Assembly: GCA_017529425.1 (NCBI GenBank)
Contig: JAFXNQ010000050.1
Span: forward strand, 1-64,000
DNA from: Bacteroidales bacterium
GTDB lineage: Bacteria; Bacteroidota; Bacteroidia; Bacteroidales; UBA932
Reading direction: 5' to 3'
Length of the DNA: 64,000 nucleotides
The notes under the pieces are model-generated. The model was given only the letters and a program-made list of their open reading frames with translations, was not told the origin of the DNA and made no database searches. The translations under genes were made by a program, and so were the position numbers. Shown piece by piece: positions 41,074 to 50,524 of the stretch (the first letter of the stretch is position 1; every line of letters begins with the position of its first letter).

Positions 41074-42233
41074 AACGCATTGGCAGAGAGATTATTCTGA
41101 TATCGGCAGCGCTGCTTATTGCAACTGCGCTGGATGCACAGGATGTCTCAAAGCAGAATGAATCGATAGCACGCCTCAAAGAGGAGATAAGCTTTATTGA
41201 CAAGGAGCTCAAAGAGGCCTCTTCAAAGCACAAAGCATCCTATAACCAATTGCTCCTGCTTCAGAAAAAGAGTTCCAGCCGCAAGAAACTGGTAGACGAG
41301 TCTGACCGTGCCATAAGAGACTTGCAGGGGCAGATAAACCTCAAAGACCGCGAAATAGGTAAGCTGCAGGCGCAGATAGATACCCTTGAGAAATACTACT
41401 CTACCCTGGTTTACAACACATACAAGAACCGGGATAACCGTGTATGGTTTATGTATCTGCTCGCCAGCGAAAACCCCGGACAGGGCTACCGCAGGTTCTC
41501 CTACTTAAGAAATCTCTCTGCTGCTATGAACTCAGAGGCCGAGGAGATTATTGCGGCCAAAGAACAGCTGGCCGGACAGAAGGCGGAACTGAAACAAATG
41601 TACAACGAGGCCGACGAACTCAAGAGAGAGAGACAGAAGGAATACAACACCTTGATGTCAGAAGAGCAGAAAACCCGCGCCGTGGTAAACACCCTGGCTA
41701 AGGACAAAAAGAAGTATCAGGCAGAGCTTGACCGCAAACGCAAGGAGATGGAGCGCCTGAACAAGGAGGTGCAACGCATCCTGGGCAAGGAGATGGCCAA
41801 AAAGGATAAGATTGACTACACCGTGTCGGGCAAGTTCGAACAAAACAAGGGCAACCTGCCATGGCCGGTCAAAGGGGTTGTTACAGAACTTTTCGGGACG
41901 CAGACCCACCCTGTTTACAAGAACATCACTCTCCCGGCCAACAACGGCATCACCATAGCCGCCAAGAAGGGAAGCGACGCAAAATGCGTATTTGAAGGGG
42001 TTGTAAAGCAAATAATGATAATGCCTGGATACAACCACTGTGTACTGGTGCAGCACGGAGAATACTTTACCTTCTATTGCAAACTGGCCAAAGCCTCCGT
42101 CAAGAACGGCCAGAAGGTCAACGCCGGTGACTCGCTGGGGCCGCTGGAGAATGCAGAAGACGGCACCGCACAGCTTCATTTCCAGATATGGAAGGGGAAC
42201 GCCAAGCAAAACCCTTCACAGTGGCTCAGATAG
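41070..42233 (+). CDS. EnvC-like amidase activator with degenerate LytM domain
   Basis: A 387-residue exported protein. A signal peptide is followed by a long coiled coil (about 25-245) with heptad segments such as IARLKEEISFIDKELKEASSK. A LytM domain occupies about 270-387. Its zinc site is lost: the usual HxxxD position reads NNGITIAA and the final HxH reads QLHFQIW. This is the pattern of EnvC and NlpD, which activate cell-wall amidases instead of cutting peptidoglycan. It overlaps the TPR gene by four bases and the zinc-ribbon gene on the other strand by eight. Confidence 0.88.
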   Translation: MKRIGREIILISAALLIATALDAQDVSKQNESIARLKEEISFIDKELKEASSKHKASYNQLLLLQKKSSSRKKLVDESDRAIRDLQGQINLKDREIGKLQAQIDTLEKYYSTLVYNTYKNRDNRVWFMYLLASENPGQGYRRFSYLRNLSAAMNSEAEEIIAAKEQLAGQKAELKQMYNEADELKRERQKEYNTLMSEEQKTRAVVNTLAKDKKKYQAELDRKRKEMERLNKEVQRILGKEMAKKDKIDYTVSGKFEQNKGNLPWPVKGVVTELFGTQTHPVYKNITLPANNGITIAAKKGSDAKCVFEGVVKQIMIMPGYNHCVLVQHGEYFTFYCKLAKASVKNGQKVNAGDSLGPLENAEDGTAQLHFQIWKGNAKQNPSQWLR

Positions 42234-42585
42234 CGCCGTCTGTATACCGGGTAATCCTGCATATTCTCCCACCCGCAATCAAATACCCGAATTCATAGCA
42301 GCGGTACGCCGTCCTCCGCAACGGATATCTTTTCACTGCAGTACAATACCGGAAGTCAAAACCCTTCAACCGGTCATCTGCAAGGCTGATTTCGCGGACG
42401 CCAGTCTCACACAACAGGGCCAGGATGCGCCTGTTAGCTCTTAGTATACTGTTGATTCGCGCAGTATCATGCCATTGCTCACGATACTTGCGGTTGTGGT
42501 ATGCCGTGCGGCAGGCATCAGAACAGAACTGTTTATCGGAGCGGCCTGCCAGCGGGGCCGCACATTCCCTGCATACTTTCCCCAT
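42226..42585 (-). CDS. Zinc-ribbon protein of unknown function
   Basis: A 119-residue protein found in many Bacteroidetes. A treble-clef/zinc-ribbon start holds CRECAAPL and FCSDACRTAYHNRKY (ligands Cys5, Cys8, Cys21 and Cys25, by eye). The rest (RINSILRANRRILALL, then a short beta-rich end) is uncharacterised but conserved in my memory of the family. Nucleic-acid binding is possible. A minus-strand TACCTTTG box at 42605-42612 lies 19 bases before the ATG. Confidence 0.75.
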   Translation of the reverse strand: MGKVCRECAAPLAGRSDKQFCSDACRTAYHNRKYREQWHDTARINSILRANRRILALLCETGVREISLADDRLKGFDFRYCTAVKRYPLRRTAYRCYEFGYLIAGGRICRITRYTDGAI

Positions 42586-42604
42586 AGCTCTTTATATTCC
42601 TTTT

Positions 42605-42612
42605 CAAAGGTA
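42605..42612 (-). promoter_or_regulatory. -7 box of the zinc-ribbon gene
   Basis: Exact TACCTTTG on the minus strand. The 225-base gap 42586-42810 also contains TTCCTTTG at 42753-42760 with TTG at 42730-42732, a near-consensus plus-strand promoter for the ssb gene. Confidence 0.45.
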
Positions 42613-42810
42613 CTTCTACCAGGGCCCTGTTAAATCCGATGTTCCGGTAATCCTTCGGGTTTTTTACCATTTTTGAAAATGCACAAATGCCACCTGCCCG
42701 TTTTTAAACGTTTATAAACGTCTTAATTATTGCTATGGCTCTGCCGACACTGTTCCTTTGCGTTAAAAAGCGTAGGCCGGATACTATTAACTGTTATTTA
42801 TCATTTCATT

Positions 42811-43179
42811 ATGGAGAGATTGACCATCAACCGTGTCGAGATTTTAGGAAGGGTCGGAACCGATCCGAAGGTCGCTGCTGCAGGACAGACACGCATAGCC
42901 CGCTTCCCGGTAGCCACCAACGAGCATTACAAAGACCGCAACGGAATGTTGCACGAGGAGACCACCTGGCATAACGTGTCTGTGTGGCAAGGCAAGGGTA
43001 TAGAAGATTTTGACGGAATACGGAAAGGGGTGCTTGTGCATATCTACGGCCGCATCCGCAACTCCAAATACAAAGGGGCCGACGGAGAGGAAAAATACTT
43101 CTCAGAAATTACAGCCAACCATCTGAATATCTGCAAAGAAGAAAACGAGACTGCTGTCGCTCCCGGAGGGTTCAGATAG
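42811..43179 (+). CDS. ssb: Single-stranded DNA-binding protein
   Basis: A 122-residue OB-fold SSB. Residues 5-110 include VEILGRVGTDPKVAAAG, ARFPVATNEHYKDRNG, TTWHNVSVWQGKGI and VHIYGRIRNSKY, all typical SSB strands. The C-terminal tail is short and lacks the acidic DDDIPF tip used for partner binding, ending in GGFR. This makes it an accessory paralogue, not the principal replication SSB. It sits alone, with the cysS promoter starting just after it. Confidence 0.88.
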   Translation: MERLTINRVEILGRVGTDPKVAAAGQTRIARFPVATNEHYKDRNGMLHEETTWHNVSVWQGKGIEDFDGIRKGVLVHIYGRIRNSKYKGADGEEKYFSEITANHLNICKEENETAVAPGGFR

Positions 43180-43189
43180 CAGTCATGTA

Positions 43190-43221
43190 TTTTGTCTTTT
43201 GACAAAAACCAGTTAAATTTG
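43190..43221 (+). promoter_or_regulatory. cysS promoter with overlapping inverted repeat
   Basis: TTTG (43191-43194), 19 bases, TAAATTTG (43214-43221): exact consensus. The -33 element sits inside the perfect hairpin TTTTGTC (43190-43196), TTTT, GACAAAA (43201-43207), which may be an operator or a weak terminator of ssb. Confidence 0.65.
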
Positions 43222-43251
43222 CGTTTTGTACCATTTTACAAGCGCAATAAT

Positions 43252-44724
43252 ATGTCAAGAGCCATCTATCTTTACAACACGCAGTCGAGGCTTAAAGAGT
43301 TGTTCAAACCTATTCACGAGGGGCATGTCGGCATTTATGTCTGTGGTCCTACCGTTTATGGAGACGCTCATCTGGGTCACGCCCGTCCCGGCATCACCTA
43401 CGATGTGCTGGTGCGACTGCTGCGCAACCTGGGCTATAAGGTGCGCTATGTAAGGAACATCACAGATGTGGGACATCTTGAGAACGACGCCGATGAGGGG
43501 GAGGACAAGATTGCAAAGAAGGCCCGTCTCGAGCAGCTTGAGCCAATGGAGGTAGTGCAGTACTACACCATCCGCTATGAAGAGGCCATGAAACGGCTGG
43601 GAGTCAATCCCCCCTCCATCGAGCCTCGTGCTTCCGGGCACATCATTGAGCAGATTGCCCTGGTACAGAAGATTCTGGACAACGGCTACGCTTATGTGAG
43701 CAACGGAAGCGTCTATTTCGACGTTGCAAAATACAATCAGGACCACAATTATGGCGTACTCTCCGGCCGCGAGATAGGCGAGATGATCTCCAACACCCGC
43801 GAGCTGGACGGCCAGAGCGACAAACGCTCTCCCTTTGATTTTGCCCTTTGGAAGAAAGCAGCTCCCGAGCACATAATGCACTGGCCCTCACCATGGAGCG
43901 AAGGGTTCCCCGGCTGGCACCTGGAGTGCTCTGCAATGAGCGCCAAGTATCTGGGCGAGGAGTTTGACATCCACGGCGGCGGCATGGACCTGCTGTTCCC
44001 CCACCACGAGTGCGAGTTGGCCCAGAATACAGCCGCCCGCGGTCGCGGCGGGGTACACTATTGGATCCACAACAACATGATCACCATCAACGGCAAGAAG
44101 ATGGGCAAATCGTACGGCAACTTCATCACTCTGGAGGAGCTCTTCAACGGCACCCATCCCCTGCTGCAGAAGGCATACAGCCCCATGACCATCCGCTTCT
44201 TCATACTGCAGGCACACTACCGCAGCACGCTGGACTTCAGCAACGAAGCGCTGCAGTCGGCAGAGAAGGGGCTCAAGAAACTGTTCCAGGCAGCCCGCGA
44301 CGCAGAGAAGCTGGAGGCAACCTCCGGTGCCCCCGACAGCGGCCTGGCAAAGATTTATGAGGATGTTTATGACGCGCTCTGCGATGACCTCAACACCCCC
44401 ATCGCCCTGGCCCACATATTTGAGGCTGTGAACATTGTGAACCGCGCCAAGGAGAAGGCCATCAAGATAGGCCCCGCCGACAAGATGCTCCTGGGCAAGA
44501 TATTCAAGGATGTCCTCAACGGCATCCTTGGTCTGGAAGATGAGCAAAGCGCCAGCGCCGGCACCGAGGCCATTTCCGGACTGATGGATATCATCCTGGA
44601 AGAGCGTCAGGCTGCCCGCGCAGAGAAGAACTGGGCCAAGTGCGACGCACTCCGCGACCGCCTCGCAGCGCTGGGCATCCGCATCAAGGATACCAAAGAG
44701 GGAAGCGAGTGGAGCCTGGAATAA
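43252..44724 (+). CDS. cysS: Cysteinyl-tRNA synthetase
   Basis: A class I synthetase of 490 residues. The zinc- and cysteine-binding Cys31 starts the [17 protein letters not shown] region with the HIGH signature as HLGH (40-43). Other signatures are [25 protein letters not shown] and KKMGKSYGN, a KMSKS motif with Met-Gly. The DALR-like C-terminal domain follows. The start at 43252 is used because the promoter box lies at 43214-43221, so the in-frame GTG at 43192 is upstream of transcription. Confidence 0.97.
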   Translation: MSRAIYLYNTQSRLKELFKPIHEGHVGIYVCGPTVYGDAHLGHARPGITYDVLVRLLRNLGYKVRYVRNITDVGHLENDADEGEDKIAKKARLEQLEPMEVVQYYTIRYEEAMKRLGVNPPSIEPRASGHIIEQIALVQKILDNGYAYVSNGSVYFDVAKYNQDHNYGVLSGREIGEMISNTRELDGQSDKRSPFDFALWKKAAPEHIMHWPSPWSEGFPGWHLECSAMSAKYLGEEFDIHGGGMDLLFPHHECELAQNTAARGRGGVHYWIHNNMITINGKKMGKSYGNFITLEELFNGTHPLLQKAYSPMTIRFFILQAHYRSTLDFSNEALQSAEKGLKKLFQAARDAEKLEATSGAPDSGLAKIYEDVYDALCDDLNTPIALAHIFEAVNIVNRAKEKAIKIGPADKMLLGKIFKDVLNGILGLEDEQSASAGTEAISGLMDIILEERQAARAEKNWAKCDALRDRLAALGIRIKDTKEGSEWSLE

Positions 44725-44740
44725 TCCTTAGAAAAGTAGC

Positions 44741-45952
44741 ATGACGGCCTTTATCCTCACCATAATCGCGACAATACTGATCTCCTTCCTGTGTTCGGTG
44801 CTGGAGGCGACGCTTATGTCCACCCCCATTTCTTACCTTTCCATGCGGGAAGAGGATGGGAGCAAGGCGGCCGCTCAGTTCAAGAAATACAAGACCGACA
44901 TTGACCGCCCCCTGGCCTCGATTCTGGTGCTGAACACCATAGCCAACACCATGGGAGCCGCTATCATCGGCGGTATCGCCGCCAAGCTGTGGAACAGCAC
45001 CGCGGTGGGAATCGTATCGGCCGTGATGACCATCATGATACTGGTCTTCGCCGAGATTATCCCCAAGACCATCGGCGCCACCTACTGGAAGAAGCTCACC
45101 GGCTTCACCGCCGGCATGATAAGCGTGCTGATAGTTATCACCTACCCTTTTGTGATTATTGCGGAGTGGATTACCCGCATAATCGGCGGTGACGAAGACG
45201 AGCAGACCGTGAGCCGCGAAGAGGTCTCCGCCATGGCCAACATCGGAGAGGAAGAGGGTGTGTTCGAGAAGAGCGAGAACAAAATTATCCAGAACATCAT
45301 CAAGCTGGACAACATCAAGGCATTTGACGTGATGACCCCCCGCGTGGTGGCGGCCATCGCCCCCGAGAAGATGACCCTGGCGCAGTTCTACAAGGACCCC
45401 GCCTTCAACCACCACTCCCGCATCCCGGTGTATGCCGACAGCCCCGAATACATCACCGGCTATGTCCTCCGCACAGAGGCTCTTGAGAAGCTCGCCAACG
45501 ACCAGTTCAAAGTCCGTCTGGGCGACATCAAGCGCGACATCACCCTCTTCAACGAGGAGATTGCAATCAGCGATATCTGGGAGCAGCTGCTCAAGAACAA
45601 GGAGCAGATAGGCTTGATTATAGACGAATACGGCTGCTTCACCGGCATCATCACATTAGAAGATATCATTGAGACAATCTTCGGCCTGGAAATCATAGAC
45701 GAGATGGACGAGGTGAGCGACATGCAGCAGTATGCCCGCGACCGCTGGGAGCGCCGCCAGAAACGCTACCGCCAGATTGAACTCCCGGACGACGACGATG
45801 ACGACGATGACAGCGACGACGATGACGAGCCGCAACCTGTAATTATGCGTACAGACGTGGAAAACAAGTTCACCGCCGACCCCGACCCCGAGCACAGCAC
45901 CGAGGCGCACGACACCGTTGACATCCGCTACGGTAAATCAGAAGGGAAATAG
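44741..45952 (+). CDS. CNNM/HlyC-CorC family transporter with CBS domains
   Basis: A 403-residue membrane protein of the CNNM/CorB family, implicated in magnesium or cobalt transport. The DUF21 membrane domain occupies about 1-150 with AEIIPKTIGATY near 104. A CBS pair lies at about 205-330 (FDVMTPRVVAAIA; LIIDEYGCFTGIITLEDIIE). The usual CorC_HlyC domain is missing. Instead a charged tail contains an almost pure aspartate run encoded by GAC/GAT repeats at about 45787-45828. cysS precedes it by 16 bases. Confidence 0.9.
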   Translation: MTAFILTIIATILISFLCSVLEATLMSTPISYLSMREEDGSKAAAQFKKYKTDIDRPLASILVLNTIANTMGAAIIGGIAAKLWNSTAVGIVSAVMTIMILVFAEIIPKTIGATYWKKLTGFTAGMISVLIVITYPFVIIAEWITRIIGGDEDEQTVSREEVSAMANIGEEEGVFEKSENKIIQNIIKLDNIKAFDVMTPRVVAAIAPEKMTLAQFYKDPAFNHHSRIPVYADSPEYITGYVLRTEALEKLANDQFKVRLGDIKRDITLFNEEIAISDIWEQLLKNKEQIGLIIDEYGCFTGIITLEDIIETIFGLEIIDEMDEVSDMQQYARDRWERRQKRYRQIELPDDDDDDDDSDDDDEPQPVIMRTDVENKFTADPDPEHSTEAHDTVDIRYGKSEGK

Positions 45953-45956
45953 CCCC

Positions 45957-46442
45957 CTATTCCTTACATATCAGCACTGCGGCATAGGCTTCAACACCCT
46001 CTTCCCGACCGGTGAAGCCAAGTTTTTCTGTGGTGGTGGCTTTCACGGATACCGCATCCACGGGGACATCCAGAACTGCGGCCAGCGTCTGGCGCATCTG
46101 CATCACGTAGGGCGCAATCTTGGGGGCCTGCAGCAGCAGGGTGATGTCGGCGTTCACCAGGGAGTAGCCCCGCTCCTGAATCATAACATATGTCCGGCGG
46201 AGCAGTACCTTGCTGTCGATACCTGCAAACTCAGCGGAGGTGTCGGGGAAGTGGTGCCCGATGTCTCCGAGGGCCAGCGCGCCCAGCAGGGCATCGCACA
46301 GCGCGTGGATAATCACATCCCCGTCGGAGTGCGCCACACACCCCTTTGTGTGTGGAATTTCAACCCCGCCCAGCACAAGTTTGAGTCCTGGTGCCAGCCG
46401 GTGAACATCGTAACCGTTGCCTATTCTGATATCGCAATTCAT
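45957..46442 (-). CDS. ispF: 2-C-methyl-D-erythritol 2,4-cyclodiphosphate synthase
   Basis: Fifth step of the MEP pathway, cyclising CDP-ME 2-phosphate with loss of CMP. The 161-residue length is standard for the trimeric enzyme. Metal ligands are Asp12 and His14 (GYDVH) and His46 (HSDGDVIIH). The conserved ALGDIGHHFPDT and final TTTEKLGFTGREEGVEAYA segments are present. dxr of the same pathway lies at 7720. It converges on the CNNM gene with four bases between stops. Confidence 0.97.
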   Translation of the reverse strand: MNCDIRIGNGYDVHRLAPGLKLVLGGVEIPHTKGCVAHSDGDVIIHALCDALLGALALGDIGHHFPDTSAEFAGIDSKVLLRRTYVMIQERGYSLVNADITLLLQAPKIAPYVMQMRQTLAAVLDVPVDAVSVKATTTEKLGFTGREEGVEAYAAVLICKE

Positions 46443-46467
46443 ACTGAAGTCTTTCGTACAAAATTAT

Positions 46468-46475
46468 TACCTTTG
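46468..46475 (+). promoter_or_regulatory. -7 box upstream of the small membrane protein and mutL
   Basis: Exact TACCTTTG, 21 bases before ATG 46497. It probably drives the 46497 gene, mutL, the rhomboid gene and further genes downstream. Confidence 0.5.
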
Positions 46476-46496
46476 CTTGAATTAAACAATATTGCC

Positions 46497-46913
46497 ATGG
46501 CCATCACTTTCTTTCCCAGACCGAAGCACAGGGTGTTCAACTACACTCCCCGTTATTATGACGAGCGCAAGGAGCGCCTGAAAGAGCTATATGCCAAGTA
46601 TGGCAAGGAGTACCCGGGCGATGACAAGGCCACCGTGCAGCAGGCTGCGGAGGATTTGAAAGATGTGGCTTCTTACAGTGAGGTACGTCAAGTGATGGAT
46701 TCCGACGGCGGACAGCGCAAAAATGCCAGCGGCGCCACTTACATCCCGGGCCAGTATGTCCGCAGCGCATACCGCAAGGGCACTGCAGAACGTATCAGCG
46801 ACAGAAAGGGGGACACCTCTCCCCTGAGAACCATCATTATAATGCTCACCGTCATCGCGGCCATAGCCGTGGCATACTATCTCAGCCAGGGTCTGGTAGA
46901 GTTGTTCAGATAG
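46497..46913 (+). CDS. Small single-span membrane protein of unknown function
   Basis: A 138-residue protein with a basic, aromatic N-terminal part (FFPRPKHRVFNYTPRYYD) followed by KERLKELYAKYGK, then one transmembrane helix at about 112-132 and a very short C-terminus. The N-in orientation is likely. It resembles short Bacteroidetes hypotheticals that precede mutL; I cannot assign a function. A longer frame begins at 45918 inside ispF antisense and is rejected. mutL follows after four bases. Confidence 0.75.
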   Translation: MAITFFPRPKHRVFNYTPRYYDERKERLKELYAKYGKEYPGDDKATVQQAAEDLKDVASYSEVRQVMDSDGGQRKNASGATYIPGQYVRSAYRKGTAERISDRKGDTSPLRTIIIMLTVIAAIAVAYYLSQGLVELFR

Positions 46914-46917
46914 AGTT

Positions 46918-48732
46918 ATGATCAGGGTCCTTCCAAGCAATATTGCCAATCTGATTGCGGCGGGCGAGGTTGTCGGCCGTCCCGCTTCTGTGGTAAAGGA
47001 GTTGATGGAGAATAGCATCGACGCCGGAGCCACCACCGTGAGCGTGAGTGTATTGGATGCCGGACGGACGCTGATCCAGGTTATAGACGACGGCTGCGGA
47101 ATGAGCGCAGAAGATGCCTCTCTCTGCTTTGAGCGCCACGCCACCAGCAAGATTGCAGAGGCGGCAGACCTTGAGAAGATACTCACCTACGGCTTCCGCG
47201 GCGAAGCGCTAGCCTCTATTGCTGCGGTGGCACAAATCACACTCAAGACCCGTCAGGAAGAAGACGAAACCGGCGTTCAGATAGAGGTTGCCGATTCCCG
47301 CATCCTCTCATCCAAACCGGTAGCGGCCCCCCGAGGCTGCAACATATCGGTGAGCAATCTGTTCTATAACGTCCCTGCGCGGCGCAAGTTCCTCAAATCT
47401 GATGCGGCGGAGATGCGTCACATAGAGCAGGAATTCATCCGTGTGGCGGCATCGCACCCGGACAAGGCTTTTTCGCTCAGGCACAACGGCCGTGACCTTT
47501 ACAGCATCCGTCCTGCCTCCAGCCTCAAGCAGCGTATCAGCGACTTGTGCGGCCGCGACCTGGCAAACGAGCTGGTGGAGGTGTCCAACACCACCGATAT
47601 AGTGAAGATATCGGGCTTCATCGGCAGTCCGCTGGATGCCCGCAAAACCCCGGGAAGCCAGTATTTTTTCATCAACGGGCGCTATTTCCGCAGCCCGTTC
47701 CTCCACAAGGCGGTGTGCAAACCATACGAGAAACTAATTCGAGAAGGGTATGTTCCGTCGTATTTCATCTTCCTGGAGTGCGACCCGACCACGGTGGATG
47801 TAAATATCCATCCGCAAAAAACCGAGGTGAAGTTCACAGAAGAACACATTATATTTGAGATACTTACCGCTTGCGTGCGCGAAGCTTTGGGGCGGGGAGC
47901 ATTCGGTCCTGCCATAGATTTTGAATCGGGCGAGGTGCTGGACTTCCCGGCGATGGGACAAGGCACGGTCGGCAGCTATGGCAGCTCACCGGGCGGCTAC
48001 GGCGGAGGTTCCGGTCATATCCGTCCCCCGAAGATGGATTACACCCCCCTGTTTGACCAGTTTGAGCGACGTCAGCCCTCTGATGAGTTGCTGCCTGGCG
48101 GCACAGATGCGGGAAATGTCCGCTACACCACCCCGAGCAACAGCTACGGCCCGCCGCTGGAAGAGGAAGGTGCGTCCGGAGCGGATGTCCTGGTGCTGGA
48201 CGGCAGGCTGATTCTGGCCCCCGTGCGTGAAGGCCTGGCCGTCATCAACATCAAAAAGGCGCAGGAGGCCATCCTTTACCACAAATACTTTGAGTTCCTC
48301 TCGCAGGAGCATTTCATCTCGCAGCGGTCGCTGTATCCGCAGCAGGTGGCGCTCCGCAGCGACATTCACTCTATTGTGCTGGAGAATATCGAGAGCATAT
48401 CGCAGCTGGGCTTCGACATCCGCGACTTTGGCGACAACACCATCATCGTTTATGCCGTGCCCGACGGGTTCCCCGCCGACGAAGATGCGCTCAAGGAGGT
48501 TATGGACAATTTGGCAGCATCCCTCGACCGGGAGATTTCTGGCGACCGAACCAGATCTTATGCATCCACCCTGGCGGAATCGGCAGCCAAACGGCTGTCA
48601 CACAACCTTAATGCGGCTCAGGCCCGGATGATTGCAGATCAGGTGCTCATATTGCGCGCCACTTATGGCCCGGACCTTGCAACACGGTGCATTACCATAT
48701 TATCAACTGAAGAACTGGAGAAAAGAGTATGA
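46918..48732 (+). CDS. mutL: DNA mismatch repair protein MutL
   Basis: A 604-residue MutL. The GHKL ATPase domain has the family motifs IAAGEVV, KELMENSIDAGA, DDGCGM, RHATSKI and YGFRGEAL in order. The C-terminal dimerisation domain starts after a glycine- and serine-rich linker around residues 345-365. It ends ILRATYGPDLATRCITILSTEELEKR. The linker includes repeated GGYGGGSG-like sequence. The typical endonuclease DQHA-E motif is not evident. It couples MutS mismatch recognition to repair. Confidence 0.95.
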   Translation: MIRVLPSNIANLIAAGEVVGRPASVVKELMENSIDAGATTVSVSVLDAGRTLIQVIDDGCGMSAEDASLCFERHATSKIAEAADLEKILTYGFRGEALASIAAVAQITLKTRQEEDETGVQIEVADSRILSSKPVAAPRGCNISVSNLFYNVPARRKFLKSDAAEMRHIEQEFIRVAASHPDKAFSLRHNGRDLYSIRPASSLKQRISDLCGRDLANELVEVSNTTDIVKISGFIGSPLDARKTPGSQYFFINGRYFRSPFLHKAVCKPYEKLIREGYVPSYFIFLECDPTTVDVNIHPQKTEVKFTEEHIIFEILTACVREALGRGAFGPAIDFESGEVLDFPAMGQGTVGSYGSSPGGYGGGSGHIRPPKMDYTPLFDQFERRQPSDELLPGGTDAGNVRYTTPSNSYGPPLEEEGASGADVLVLDGRLILAPVREGLAVINIKKAQEAILYHKYFEFLSQEHFISQRSLYPQQVALRSDIHSIVLENIESISQLGFDIRDFGDNTIIVYAVPDGFPADEDALKEVMDNLAASLDREISGDRTRSYASTLAESAAKRLSHNLNAAQARMIADQVLILRATYGPDLATRCITILSTEELEKRV

Positions 48733-49394
48733 ACGGCACAGGGTGGCGGAATTATTTCTATTCAATCCCGCCTGTAACAAGAAATCTGATAGTAATCAAC
48801 ACCATCGTGCTGATTTTCACCGCACTTACCGGTGACAAGATGTATGAGCTTTTCTCGCTGTTTGCCTTCTCCTCCCCTATGTACAAGCCTTACCAACTTG
48901 TCACTCACATGTTTATGCATGGCGGCTTCTGGCATCTGTTCTTCAATATGTACACGCTGATGATATTCGGCACCACTCTGGAGCGCACCTGGGGCAGCAA
49001 GAAGTTCCTGTTGTTCTACTTTGTGACCGGAATCGGGGCGGCTTTGTGTCATAATCTTGTGGTACAGTGGCAGATAAAGAGCCTTCTGGCTGCCGGCAAA
49101 ACGGCTGCTGCACAAACCGCTATGATGACCCCTACGGTAGGTGCATCGGGTGCGATATACGGCGTTCTTCTCGGATTCGGGATGCTCTGGCCCAATACGG
49201 AGCTGCAGTTGATATTTCCTCCAATCAGGCTCACTGCAAAATGGTTTGTAATCATCTTCGGTATCATAGAGTTGTTTACCGGCCTCACCGGCATGGGTGG
49301 CAATGTGGCCCATTTTGCCCATCTGGGCGGAATGCTGTTTGCTCTGGTGCTGATTTTGTATTGGAAGAAACGGGGTAAAATGTACAGCGATTAG
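48729..49394 (+). CDS. Rhomboid-family intramembrane serine protease
   Basis: A 221-residue membrane protein with about six helices. The rhomboid features are all visible: MFMHGGFWHLFFNMYTL in helix 2, the catalytic serine in GASGAIYG (Ser140) and the catalytic His198 in HFAHLGGM. It cleaves membrane-protein substrates inside the bilayer. The start overlaps the mutL stop (ATGA). Confidence 0.93.
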   Translation: MNGTGWRNYFYSIPPVTRNLIVINTIVLIFTALTGDKMYELFSLFAFSSPMYKPYQLVTHMFMHGGFWHLFFNMYTLMIFGTTLERTWGSKKFLLFYFVTGIGAALCHNLVVQWQIKSLLAAGKTAAAQTAMMTPTVGASGAIYGVLLGFGMLWPNTELQLIFPPIRLTAKWFVIIFGIIELFTGLTGMGGNVAHFAHLGGMLFALVLILYWKKRGKMYSD

Positions 49395-49395
49395 T

Positions 49396-50520
49396 ATGGC
49401 CAAGATTCACTATCCCAAAGAAGAGAAACCCAAGCGCAACAAGACCTGGTACAAGAAAAAGACGGAGCGAGGCCTCTCCGCAGGGCAGATTGCATTCCGG
49501 GTCCTGGTCATAATCAGCGCGGTGATGCTGTGTATTTCTTACCTCTCCATATTCATCGACCCGGCGTTTATGGCGCTGCCCTACTTTTTTGGCCTGTACT
49601 ACATCCCCATCTTCCTGCTTAACATCGCCTTGCTGATGGTGGGTTTGATAAAAATGCGCCGCTATCTGACAGTCAGCCTGGTGGCGCTTCTCCCGTCGCT
49701 CTTTTTCGCAGACCTGTTTGTGAAGTTCGGGAGCGAAGAGAAAAGCGTAAGCGGAGATGAGGTTAAGGTGATGACCTATAACGTAGGCGGATTTGGCCTG
49801 GCCGCCAAGGGGATGGACAGTTCTCAGGCTCTTGCCAAGATATGCGAATTCGCCGCCAGGGAGGCGCCGGACATTTTATGTATACAGGAATTCCACACAA
49901 AAGACAGTACAATCCTTGCCGGCATTCTCAAGTTCCTCCCCTACCGTCACAGCTCTTTCAGCGATGGCAAACACCTTACCGGGGACATCACCTTCAGCCG
50001 CTATCCTATTGTAGACTGCGGGTATATCCACTTCAATGAAAGCATCAGCAAAAGTATATGGTGCGATATCCGCATCAACGACGTCACCGTACGCGTATAT
50101 AACTGCCACCTGCAGTCCACAACCTTCTCATTCGCAGGCACCCTGGAACGGATTGCCCATAAGGGTGAGATCACCGATGAGTTAAAGAGCGTTCACGAAC
50201 GCCTGTCGTACACCAATATCCAGCGTAGCCAGCAGGTCGGTGCCATCCACGACCATATTGCCGCCTGCCCCATCCAAACCATAGTTTGCGGGGACTTCAA
50301 CGACACTCCGATGTCCTATACCTATCACCACCTTGCCTCCGGGCATCAAGACAGTTTTGCAGAAGGCGGCAACGGGCTTGGAGCCACCTTCTCCATCTTG
50401 TGGCCCCTGCTGCGCATAGATTACATCCTGGTACCGGAGAATGTCGCGTGCGACCGCACCACAGTCACCCGCTTGCCATATTCCGATCACTACCCCGTAA
50501 GCACACTGATATACTTCTAA
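49396..50520 (+). CDS. Membrane-anchored endonuclease/exonuclease/phosphatase-family protein
   Basis: A 374-residue protein with a basic cytoplasmic N-terminus, three transmembrane helices (about 32-110) and an EEP domain (about 120-374). The domain includes VMTYNVGGFG (Asn ligand), CIQEFHT (Glu), VCGDFNDTPMSY (Asp, Asn) and YSDHYPV (Asp-His). It is thus a complete metal-dependent nuclease or phosphodiesterase site facing the periplasm. Substrate unknown; sphingomyelinase-like and phosphatase activities are also seen in the superfamily. Confidence 0.85.
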   Translation: MAKIHYPKEEKPKRNKTWYKKKTERGLSAGQIAFRVLVIISAVMLCISYLSIFIDPAFMALPYFFGLYYIPIFLLNIALLMVGLIKMRRYLTVSLVALLPSLFFADLFVKFGSEEKSVSGDEVKVMTYNVGGFGLAAKGMDSSQALAKICEFAAREAPDILCIQEFHTKDSTILAGILKFLPYRHSSFSDGKHLTGDITFSRYPIVDCGYIHFNESISKSIWCDIRINDVTVRVYNCHLQSTTFSFAGTLERIAHKGEITDELKSVHERLSYTNIQRSQQVGAIHDHIAACPIQTIVCGDFNDTPMSYTYHHLASGHQDSFAEGGNGLGATFSILWPLLRIDYILVPENVACDRTTVTRLPYSDHYPVSTLIYF

Positions 50521-50524
50521 CGAT

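Noticed and set aside
45918-46913. A 331-residue plus-strand frame
   Set aside because: Its first 190 residues are antisense to ispF; only the part from ATG 46497 is credible.
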